From: SFDP01 sp051653625
GTDB lineage: Bacteria > Bacillota > Clostridia > Lachnospirales > Lachnospiraceae
Reading direction: 5' to 3'
Length of the DNA stretch: 18,340 nucleotides
Assembly (NCBI GenBank): GCA_051653625.1
Contig: JBOFWM010000090.1
Location: 1 to 18,340, forward strand
Of the stretch, positions 5,890-12,239 are shown one piece after another. Below the pieces are notes generated by a model. It was not told the origin of the DNA. It saw only the letters and a list, made by a program, of their open reading frames with translations, and searched no databases. Numbering within the stretch: the first letter of the stretch is position 1; every line of letters starts with the position of its first letter. Both the position numbers and the translations under genes were made by a program.

Positions 5890-6453
5890 GTGGCAAAGCA
5901 AGTTTGGAAACCAGGGAATATGCTCTATCCATTACCAGTTGTATTGGTAGGATGTAGAGGAAAAGATGGACAAGATAATTTAATAACTGTAGCATGGGCG
6001 GGAACAATTTGTACGAATCCGCCGATGCTATCGATTTCTGTTCGTCCAGAAAGATATTCTCACAAATTAATAAAAGAGAGTATGGAATTTACCATTAATT
6101 TAACAACAAAAGAATTAACGTATGCAACAGACTACTGTGGAGTAGTAAGTGGAAAAGAGATTGATAAGTGGAGCAAGTTAAATCTTCATAAGATAGAGGG
6201 GCAACATGTTTGTGCCCCTCTTTTAGCGGAAAGTCCAGTTAATATTGAATGCAAAGTTGAAAAAATTGAAGCATTAGGAAGTCATGATATGTTTATTGCG
6301 AAAGTAGTTGCAGTTCATGCAGATGAAAAATACATGGATGAATCGGGAAAATTTCATTTAGAAGCAAGCGATCCCATTGTGTATTCACATGGTAATTATT
6401 TTACAATAGGTGAAAATCAAGGAAGTTTTGGATATTCAATAAAAAAGAAATAA
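5890..6453 (+). CDS. Flavin reductase-like (FMN-binding split barrel) protein
   Basis: I choose the GTG at 5890 (187 residues, MAKQVWKPGNMLYPLP...). An AAGGA at 5874-5878 lies 11 bases upstream. The in-frame ATG at 5878 overlaps that site and has no spacing of its own. The sequence fits the flavin reductase / FMN-binding split-barrel family: PGNMLYPLPVVLVGC, the ITVAWAGTICTNPPMLSISVRPERYSHKLI core (32-61) that binds flavin phosphate, then FTINLTTKEL, and CAPLLAESPVNIEC (108-121). Members bind FMN or FAD and use NAD(P)H, or serve as flavoproteins of unknown partner; the substrate is not predictable. It sits 21 nt after the coiled-coil gene and 24 nt before the M23 gene. A strong terminator-like hairpin lies inside the coding region at 6195-6224. 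Confidence 0.85.
   Translation: MAKQVWKPGNMLYPLPVVLVGCRGKDGQDNLITVAWAGTICTNPPMLSISVRPERYSHKLIKESMEFTINLTTKELTYATDYCGVVSGKEIDKWSKLNLHKIEGQHVCAPLLAESPVNIECKVEKIEALGSHDMFIAKVVAVHADEKYMDESGKFHLEASDPIVYSHGNYFTIGENQGSFGYSIKKK
6195..6224 (+). terminator. Terminator-like hairpin inside the flavin reductase gene
   Basis: AGAGGGGCA (6195-6203) pairs perfectly with TGCCCCTCT (6213-6221) across a 9-base loop. The run TTTT at 6221-6224 begins at the end of the stem. The structure resembles an intrinsic terminator but lies mid-gene, and the T run is short. The overlapped residues (QHVCAPLL) are partly constrained by family conservation. Confidence 0.4.
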
Positions 6454-6477
6454 AGATACACATATGGAGTTATAAAA

Positions 6478-8046
6478 ATGAAAAAAGTTACAAAATATTA
6501 TAAGCAATCTAATATAACATTTATAAGAATTACATTGTTGGCACTTTTTATTTTTTTGTTATGTATCCCGAACGTTGGAGAAATACATTTAGAAGGTGAA
6601 CACTTTTATTCAATATACTTAAATGATACATTTGTAGGTTCAATTCAAGAGAAAGAACAAATTGATTCCATGATGAGAGAAGCAAGACAAATTTTTTCGA
6701 AAAAATCATCACAAATGGTATATGCTGATGCCAACCTTCAAATTATTGGAAAAAATGATTGGTTGGGAAGAATTTATAATGAAGAAGTAATTGTTCAAAA
6801 CATGGTAAAAGCATTAGATTCGGCAAAGATTGAAACATTAAATCATGCATATACATTAAAGATAAATGAGTATAGTGTAAATCTTGCAGATAGCAAGGAA
6901 GTAGTAGGATTATTAGAGGCTGCATTAAATAAGTATGACGAAAGTCAGAAATATACAGTTGAATTAATATTAGACCCTACACGAGAATTAAATGTATTAA
7001 CAAGTAATATAATTAAAAAAGAAGAGGCTGTAACACAAGGGGCATTTGTAGAAATTGGAGTTGAACAATATTTTGGAGAAATGTTTAAAGATGTGGAACT
7101 TGTAGAAGAAAAACATTTTGAGGATTACGAATATGGATTAAAAACAATCGAATTTGGTAATTCTGTTGAAATAGTAGATGCTTACTTATTGGCAGAAAGT
7201 ATTGTTTCTTACGAATCAGCAATTGATGAAGTTACAATGGAGCAAGAAAAACAAATAATCTACGAAGTTGTGGCAGGTGATACCCTATCTGGAATTGCAG
7301 AAAAAACAAATATTCCAGTAGTAAAAATAATTGAGATGAACAATGCACTTGAAAATGAAAATTCAACGATTCGAATTGGACAAGAGCTTACAATCACAGA
7401 ACCAGAGCCGGAATTATCTGTTGAATATTGTATGCAACAATATTACGAGGAAGATTATGAAGCGGAAGTCATTTATGTGGATAATGATGATTGGTTTACA
7501 AATCAATCCGTTACACGTCAAGAACCTTCGGCTGGACATCGAAAAGTAGTTGCTTTAGAAAGTTATCGAAATGATAGCTTGATAAACAGAGAAGTAATAA
7601 AAGAAGAAGTAATATATGAAGCAGTGCCAAAGATTGTGGAAAGAGGAACGAAAATTCCGCCAAGTTACATTAAGCCACTATCGGGAGGACGATTGACCTC
7701 AAATTATGGAAATCGAAATGCTCCTACAAAAGGTGCGTCTACGAACCATCAAGGGACAGATTGGGCAGTTCCTACAGGAACATCTATTGTTGCTTCGGCA
7801 GGTGGTGTTGTAACGAAAGCTGGTTGGGGAAGTGGATATGGATATGTAATTTATATCAGCCATCCAGACGGAAGAGAAACGAGATATGGACATTTAAGTA
7901 AGATTCTTGTGAAAGCGGGACAAACGGTAAGACAGGGAGAACAAATAGCACTTAGTGGTAACACGGGAAGAAGTACCGGACCGCATTTACATTTTGAATT
8001 AAGAATCAATGGAAAAGCAGTAAATGTACTTAATTATATTCAGTAA
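6478..8046 (+). CDS. Membrane-anchored LysM / M23 peptidoglycan endopeptidase
   Basis: The 522-residue protein starts at ATG 6478 with GGAG eight bases upstream. A basic N-terminus and a hydrophobic helix (about 15-32) act as signal anchor, putting the rest outside. After a long helical stalk come a LysM repeat (about 261-306, YEVVAGDTLSGIAEKTNIP) that binds glycan, a G5-like region (about 313-395), and a C-terminal M23/LytM domain (about 405-518). The zinc ligands are intact: H424 and D428 in NHQGTDW, and H505 in HLHFEL. The second catalytic histidines H472 (RYGHL) and H503 are also present. It should cleave peptide cross-links in peptidoglycan. It is the last gene of the unit starting at 5137. 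No clear terminator follows before the murA promoter. Confidence 0.92.
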   Translation: MKKVTKYYKQSNITFIRITLLALFIFLLCIPNVGEIHLEGEHFYSIYLNDTFVGSIQEKEQIDSMMREARQIFSKKSSQMVYADANLQIIGKNDWLGRIYNEEVIVQNMVKALDSAKIETLNHAYTLKINEYSVNLADSKEVVGLLEAALNKYDESQKYTVELILDPTRELNVLTSNIIKKEEAVTQGAFVEIGVEQYFGEMFKDVELVEEKHFEDYEYGLKTIEFGNSVEIVDAYLLAESIVSYESAIDEVTMEQEKQIIYEVVAGDTLSGIAEKTNIPVVKIIEMNNALENENSTIRIGQELTITEPEPELSVEYCMQQYYEEDYEAEVIYVDNDDWFTNQSVTRQEPSAGHRKVVALESYRNDSLINREVIKEEVIYEAVPKIVERGTKIPPSYIKPLSGGRLTSNYGNRNAPTKGASTNHQGTDWAVPTGTSIVASAGGVVTKAGWGSGYGYVIYISHPDGRETRYGHLSKILVKAGQTVRQGEQIALSGNTGRSTGPHLHFELRINGKAVNVLNYIQ

Positions 8047-8052
8047 GATACG

Positions 8053-8079
8053 TACAAATGTTTGTGTGTTTACAAATGT
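8053..8079. repeat. Direct repeat TACAAATGT at the murA promoter
   Basis: TACAAATGT occurs at 8053-8061 and 8071-8079, 18 bp apart; the second copy overlaps the murA -35 box. The first copy is also half of ACAAA-TG-TTTGT (8054-8065). It is a possible regulator site, but may be chance. Confidence 0.35.
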
Positions 8080-8096
8080 AGAAAATGTGTTATACT
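8069..8096 (+). promoter_or_regulatory. murA promoter
   Basis: TTTACA (8069-8074, 5 of 6) and TATACT (8091-8096, 5 of 6) are separated by 16 bases, and TGT before the -10 makes it extended. The predicted start near 8103 gives a leader of about 44 nt to the ATG at 8147. murA is therefore a separate unit from the M23 gene. Confidence 0.7.
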
Positions 8097-8146
8097 AGTC
8101 AAATGATAAATGTGATATTTATAAGCTTTGAAGGGAGCACATATTT

Positions 8147-9439
8147 ATGGAGCAATATGCGATAAAAGGCGGTAATCCACTAGTTGGAGAAGTAGAAATT
8201 GGAGGAGCAAAAAATGCAGCTCTTGCAATTTTAGCGGCAGCGACCATGTCAGATGAAACCGTTATAATAGATAATATACCTGATGTTAGAGATATAAATG
8301 TATTATTACAAGCAATGCAAAGCATTGGTGTAATTGTGGAAAGAGTAAATAGACATACTGTTAAAATCAATGCATCTCAAATATCGAATCATACCATAGA
8401 GGATGATTTTATTAAAAAAATCAGAGCATCTTATTATTTGATAGGTGCCATGCTAGGAAAATATAAAAAGGCAGAAGTTGCGCTTCCAGGAGGATGTAAC
8501 ATTGGAAGCAGACCAATTGATCAACATATAAAAGGATGGAAAGCTTTGGGTGCAGATATTACAATTGCCCATGGTTTAATTCGTGCGACTTCAAAAGAGT
8601 TAAAAGGAAGTCATATTTATATGGACGTTGTATCAGTTGGTGCAACAATAAATGTTATGATGGCAGCATCTATGGCAAATGGACAAACTATTATTGAAAA
8701 TGCAGCAAAAGAACCACACGTAGTAGATCTTGCTAATTTCTTGAATAGTATGGGTGCAAATATTAAGGGTGCAGGAACGGATGTTATTAAGATAAAAGGT
8801 GTGGAGCGTCTTCATAAAACAGAATATACAATTATACCAGATCAAATTGAAGCAGGAACTTATATGTTTGCTGCTGCAGTTACAAAAGGTGATGTAACTG
8901 TTAAAAATGTAATACCAAAACATTTAGAATCTATCAGTGCAAAACTTATGGAAATTGGTTGTGAAATTGAAGAATCAGATGATGCCGTTCGTGTTGTAGC
9001 TACAAAAAAATTAGGTCATACACATGTAAAGACATTACCATATCCAGGATTCCCTACAGATATGCAACCGCAAATGGCAGTAACATTGGGGCTTTCTCAT
9101 GGAACAAGTATTGTGACAGAAAGTATTTTTGAAAATCGTTTTAAATATGTAGATGAATTGACTAGAATGGGAGCTACTATTAAAGTTGAGGGAAATACAG
9201 CTATTATTGATGGAGTGGACCATTATACTGGTGCAAGTGTAAGTGCGCCAGATTTGCGTGCAGGTGCAGCTCTTGTAATGGCGGCATTAGCTGCAGATGG
9301 AGTAACAACAATAGATGATATTCATTATATCCAAAGAGGATATGAGGATTTTGAATGTAAGTTACAAGCTTTAGGGGCAATGATTGAAAAAGTTGAAACA
9401 AAAAGAGAATTACAAAAATTTAAATTAAAAATTGGCTAA
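8147..9439 (+). CDS. murA: UDP-N-acetylglucosamine 1-carboxyvinyltransferase (MurZ-like)
   Basis: MurA transfers enolpyruvate from PEP to UDP-GlcNAc, the first committed step of peptidoglycan synthesis in the cytosol. The 430-residue length is normal. The K22-N23 substrate pair (GGAKNAALAI), the catalytic loop LPGGCNIGSRPIDQHIKG with C118 (the residue attacked by fosfomycin in the family), and FPTDMQPQ with the catalytic aspartate are all present. RASYYLIGAMLGKYKKA (94-110) and IIENAAKEPHVVDLANFLNSMGA resemble the second Firmicute paralogue (MurAB/MurZ of Bacillus) more than MurAA. A second murA may therefore lie elsewhere in the genome; this is inference from memory of both sequences. GAAGGGAG upstream supplies the ribosome site. 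The gene ends at a strong bidirectional terminator. Confidence 0.95.
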   Translation: MEQYAIKGGNPLVGEVEIGGAKNAALAILAAATMSDETVIIDNIPDVRDINVLLQAMQSIGVIVERVNRHTVKINASQISNHTIEDDFIKKIRASYYLIGAMLGKYKKAEVALPGGCNIGSRPIDQHIKGWKALGADITIAHGLIRATSKELKGSHIYMDVVSVGATINVMMAASMANGQTIIENAAKEPHVVDLANFLNSMGANIKGAGTDVIKIKGVERLHKTEYTIIPDQIEAGTYMFAAAVTKGDVTVKNVIPKHLESISAKLMEIGCEIEESDDAVRVVATKKLGHTHVKTLPYPGFPTDMQPQMAVTLGLSHGTSIVTESIFENRFKYVDELTRMGATIKVEGNTAIIDGVDHYTGASVSAPDLRAGAALVMAALAADGVTTIDDIHYIQRGYEDFECKLQALGAMIEKVETKRELQKFKLKIG

Positions 9440-9456
9440 AAATAGCTCATTATTAT

Positions 9457-9497
9457 TAAAAAGGTGTTGTCGAAAATTTTTCGACAACACCTTTTTT
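9457..9497. terminator. Bidirectional intrinsic terminator between murA and the HD-GYP gene
   Basis: A long, nearly loop-less stem pairs AAAAAGGTGTTGTCGAAA (9458-9475) with its exact complement at 9479-9496, leaving three bases in the loop. Flanking A and T runs make it work in both directions. It lies between convergent stops at 9439 (murA) and 9518 (HD-GYP). Confidence 0.94.
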
Positions 9498-9517
9498 GTA
9501 GAGTTTATGTATGGTTT

Positions 9518-10579
9518 TTAAATAATTGCTTCGATAGATAAATCATTTCTAACATTTAAATCAATAAATTGATCTTTTACTTTAATCATTGGTCTAGAAA
9601 GCTTATGACGATTAATAAATACAATGCTACCGCGCATTCCATTATTTAATATAATATCATGGCCGAGGTAGGTGTTTACGATATTTTCTAAAAATGTCAT
9701 AATAAATTGTGTGTCGTATTTTTGCAATCCCTCTTGTTCGAAAATAGTAATAACTTTGAATGGACAAAGAGGACCACGATAGACTCTAGCAGAAGTCATA
9801 GCATCATAAATATCACAAATAGCTATAATTTTTGCAAACTTATCAATTTCCTCAGATTTAAGAGCATTAGGATAACCAGTTCCGTCGCATTTTTCGTGAT
9901 GCATTAAAATGCTATTTTTTACATGCTCATCAAGTGGTAAATTGCTTACTATTTGATACCCTCTAACAGGATGTGTTTTTACGATTTCAAATTCCTCAGA
10001 AGTTAAAGGAGAAGGTTTTTTAATGATTTCGCTTGGAATCAACAGTTTACCGATATCATGAAAAAGACCGCATTGTGTGAGTAGTAAAGTTTCTTCTTCA
10101 GAAAAGTGAAGCCATTTAGCTAATATATTAGCAATAAGAGAAACATTAATACTATGTGCAAATGTTGAATCATCATAATGACGTAAGCTATGTAACATAT
10201 TTAATATAGAGCTTGTGCTTTGTGGTGTATTTAATAACGAAATCGTTCTGTGCGCTAATTTTTTTAAATCTGGTAATTCGTTTTTTGTAATTACATCGTT
10301 TAAACTATTTTCCAAAGCTAAAATTTCTTTTTCAAAACTTTCTTTAAATGCTTGAAACTCAGCACTCTTTTTAATGATAGAAGAATAAGAATCTTCCTCT
10401 GTATCATAAGAATCATCATTTACAATATTAATAGAATAAACAGAATGAGAAATTAATTTATCAATAGATTCCTTGTTTAAAGAGAGTCCTTTTGGTAAAA
10501 TAAGTTGTCCATTAAGGTTTAATATATCTTCACCGGTAACCATACCAGGAACAAGTTTGTCGGTCAGTATGTTTTTCAT
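9518..10579 (-). CDS. HD-GYP domain protein, probable cyclic di-GMP phosphodiesterase
   Basis: This 353-residue protein starts at the ATG at 10579, with AAAGG about 12 bases upstream. The N-terminus (LVPGMVTGEDILNLNGQLILPKG, 9-31) is the short domain often found before HD-GYP. A linker helix follows (about 70-130), then the HD-GYP domain with every hallmark: H174-D175 (FHDIGK), H203 (KTHPVRGY), H227-H228 with D232 in HHEKCDGTGYP, and D256 in ICDIYDAMTSARVYR. These bind a metal centre that hydrolyses c-di-GMP, so activity is expected. There is no receiver, PAS or membrane segment, so it is cytosolic with an unknown input. It is convergent with murA and divergent from metK. Confidence 0.92.
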   Translation of the reverse strand: MKNILTDKLVPGMVTGEDILNLNGQLILPKGLSLNKESIDKLISHSVYSINIVNDDSYDTEEDSYSSIIKKSAEFQAFKESFEKEILALENSLNDVITKNELPDLKKLAHRTISLLNTPQSTSSILNMLHSLRHYDDSTFAHSINVSLIANILAKWLHFSEEETLLLTQCGLFHDIGKLLIPSEIIKKPSPLTSEEFEIVKTHPVRGYQIVSNLPLDEHVKNSILMHHEKCDGTGYPNALKSEEIDKFAKIIAICDIYDAMTSARVYRGPLCPFKVITIFEQEGLQKYDTQFIMTFLENIVNTYLGHDIILNNGMRGSIVFINRHKLSRPMIKVKDQFIDLNVRNDLSIEAII

Positions 10580-10629
10580 AATTTAACAATACCTTTCTTT
10601 GGGCAATAAAATTGAAAATTTACCTATAT

Positions 10630-10658
10630 AGTATAAAATTTTATGTCCATTCTGTCAA
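10630..10658 (-). promoter_or_regulatory. Promoter of the HD-GYP gene
   Basis: On the minus strand a perfect TTGACA (10653-10658) lies 17 bases before TATACT (10630-10635, 5 of 6). This is one of the strongest promoter matches in the window. The predicted start is near 10623, leaving about 43 nt of leader. Confidence 0.75.
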
Positions 10659-10673
10659 TTGCACATTGACAGA
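10651..10673. repeat. Palindrome made by two divergent -35 boxes
   Basis: TCTGTCAA (10651-10658) and TTGACAGA (10666-10673) are perfect reverse complements around a 7-base spacer. Each arm contains the TTGACA of one promoter: HD-GYP to the left, metK to the right. Two bases of symmetry extend beyond each -35. Confidence 0.6.
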
Positions 10674-10694
10674 AGTTAAGAAATAATGTATCGT
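10666..10694 (+). promoter_or_regulatory. Promoter of the SAM riboswitch-metK transcript
   Basis: A perfect TTGACA (10666-10671) is followed after 17 bases by TATCGT (10689-10694, 4 of 6). The predicted start is near 10701, upstream of the riboswitch P1 stem as required. A TAATCT at 10725 is too close to P1 to serve. Confidence 0.6.
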
Positions 10695-10728
10695 GTTATC
10701 AGATATTAAAATTCAATATTGTGCTAAT

Positions 10729-10828
10729 CTCTTATTCAGAGTGGTGGAGGTATTAAGGACCTATGAAACCACGGCAACCCCATTTATGGAAGGTGCCAAC
10801 CTGAGCGATTAAAATCGAGCAATAAGAG
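10729..10828 (+). ncRNA. SAM-I (S-box) riboswitch aptamer upstream of metK
   Basis: The S-box core is clear: CTTATTCAGAGTGGTGGAGG at 10731-10750, then TATGAAACCACGGCAACC and the P3 GGTGCC arm. The P1 arms CTCTTATT (10729-10736) and AATAAGAG (10821-10828) pair exactly. The P2 outer GTGG/CCAC pair, P3 GGCA...TGCC and P4 CGATT-AAA-ATCG (10806-10816) are all visible. Bound S-adenosylmethionine stabilises P1. The family turns off methionine and SAM genes when SAM is abundant. An antiterminator and terminator follow. Confidence 0.96.
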
Positions 10829-10879
10829 GATTTGAGTATCGAAATATACCAATCCACTTATTTTTAAGTGGATTTTTTT
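10821..10879 (+). terminator. Riboswitch-controlled terminator with antiterminator, metK leader
   Basis: The terminator stem is AATCCACTTA (10851-10860) with TAAGTGGATT (10865-10874), followed by T to 10879. The competing antiterminator pairs AATAAGAGGATT (10821-10832), which includes the 3' arm of P1, with AATCCACTTATT (10851-10862) in 11 of 12 positions. With SAM bound, P1 holds 10821-10828 and the terminator forms. Without SAM the antiterminator forms and metK is transcribed. The pairings are read directly; the mechanism is the known S-box one. Confidence 0.92.
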
Positions 10880-10923
10880 GATTTATTAAACTGGTAAATT
10901 CAATAACAGATAAGGAGAAAGAA

Positions 10924-12111
10924 ATGGAAAAAAGATTATTTACATCAGAATCAGTAACAGAAGGGCATCCAGATAAGATTTGTGATAATATTTCAGATGC
11001 AATTTTAGATGCAATTATGGAACAAGATCCAAATAGCCGTGTGGCATGTGAAACAGCAATTACTACAGGTCTTGTATTAGTTATGGGAGAAGTGACAACG
11101 AAAGGATATGTAGATATTCAAGATATTGTTAGAAAGACTATCAATGAAATTGGATATGATGCATCTGAAAAAGGATTTGATGCAAATACATGTGGTGTGA
11201 TTGTTGCACTTGATGAACAATCAAAAGATATTGCAATGGGAGTGGACAAGGCTCTTGAAGCAAAAGAAAATCAAATGAGTGATGAAGATATTGAAGCAAT
11301 TGGAGCTGGGGATCAAGGAATGATGTTTGGATATGCTTCAAATGAAACAGAAGAATTTATGCCATATCCAGTTGCACTTGCACACAAATTAACAAGACAA
11401 CTTACAAAAGTAAGAAAAGATGGAACACTTTCTTATTTAAGACCAGATGGAAAATCACAAGTAACAGTAGAATATGATGAAAATGGAACACCAGTACATG
11501 TAAATGCAGTTGTCATTTCTACACAACATGCAGCTGAAATTTCACAAGAACAAATTCATCAAGATATTCGTAAGTATGTAATCGATACAGTGATTCCAGC
11601 AGATTTAGTAGATGAGAATACAAAATACTTTATTAATCCTACAGGACGTTTTGTTATTGGTGGACCAAACGGTGATTCAGGTCTTACAGGACGTAAAATC
11701 ATTGTTGACACATATGGTGGTATGGCTCGTCATGGTGGTGGAGCATTTTCGGGAAAAGACTGTACAAAAGTTGATAGAAGTGCGGCTTATGCAGCAAGAT
11801 ATGTTGCAAAAAATATTGTTGCAGCAGGATTAGCAGATAAATGTGAAGTACAATTATCTTATGCAATTGGTGTAGCACAACCAACATCTGTAATGGTTGA
11901 TACGCTTGGAACAGGAAAATTAAGTGATAATAAATTAGTAGAAATTGTACGTGAAAATTTTGATTTACGTCCAGCAGGAATTATTAAAATGCTTGATCTT
12001 CGTAGACCAATTTACAAACAAACTGCAGCATACGGACATTTTGGTCGTAACGATTTAAATTTACCTTGGGAAGCAATAGACAAAGTGGAAGTGTTAAAAT
12101 CATATTTATAA
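10924..12111 (+). CDS. metK: S-adenosylmethionine synthetase (methionine adenosyltransferase)
   Basis: MetK makes S-adenosylmethionine from methionine and ATP in the cytosol, releasing phosphate and pyrophosphate. The 395-residue length is standard. Visible signatures are GHPDKICDNISDAILDA (14-30, with H15 and D17 at the active site), GAGDQGMMFGYA (126-137, one of the two PROSITE blocks), and GGGAFSGKD (270-278, the phosphate loop block). AAGGAG at 10912-10917 lies six bases before the ATG. The leader has a SAM-I riboswitch, so the enzyme is repressed by its own product through transcription termination. It is a single-gene transcript closed by its own terminator at 12121-12158, and divergent from the HD-GYP gene with which it shares the promoter region. 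Confidence 0.97.
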   Translation: MEKRLFTSESVTEGHPDKICDNISDAILDAIMEQDPNSRVACETAITTGLVLVMGEVTTKGYVDIQDIVRKTINEIGYDASEKGFDANTCGVIVALDEQSKDIAMGVDKALEAKENQMSDEDIEAIGAGDQGMMFGYASNETEEFMPYPVALAHKLTRQLTKVRKDGTLSYLRPDGKSQVTVEYDENGTPVHVNAVVISTQHAAEISQEQIHQDIRKYVIDTVIPADLVDENTKYFINPTGRFVIGGPNGDSGLTGRKIIVDTYGGMARHGGGAFSGKDCTKVDRSAAYAARYVAKNIVAAGLADKCEVQLSYAIGVAQPTSVMVDTLGTGKLSDNKLVEIVRENFDLRPAGIIKMLDLRRPIYKQTAAYGHFGRNDLNLPWEAIDKVEVLKSYL

Positions 12112-12120
12112 TTTAGTTAT

Positions 12121-12158
12121 AGAACAACTAGCTTTTTTGGAGTTAGTTGTTCTTTTTT
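12121..12158 (+). terminator. metK intrinsic terminator
   Basis: AGAACAACTA (12121-12130) pairs with TAGTTGTTCT (12144-12153) across a 13-base loop, followed by T through 12158. It begins nine bases after the metK stop codon. A pyrimidine-only tract continues to about 12182, broken by a single G. Confidence 0.88.
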
Positions 12159-12159
12159 C

Positions 12160-12187
12160 TTGTTTTTCTTTCTTTCTTTTTTAAAAT
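12160..12187 (+). promoter_or_regulatory. Possible dnaE promoter
   Basis: TTGTTT (12160-12165) lies 16 bases before TAAAAT (12182-12187). A second TTTAAAAT follows 10 bases later (TAAAAT at 12192-12197). Both boxes are imperfect and lie in low-complexity sequence just after the metK terminator. It is the only reasonable candidate between metK and dnaE. Confidence 0.3.
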
Positions 12188-12239
12188 AGTTTAAAATGAA
12201 AACTAACGTAATTGGAATAGGAAAGGCAAGGGCAACGAC

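Noticed and set aside
12151..12182. Polypyrimidine tract as a special element
   Set aside because: It is a continuation of the metK terminator T run in AT-rich intergenic DNA; one G interrupts it and no function is indicated.
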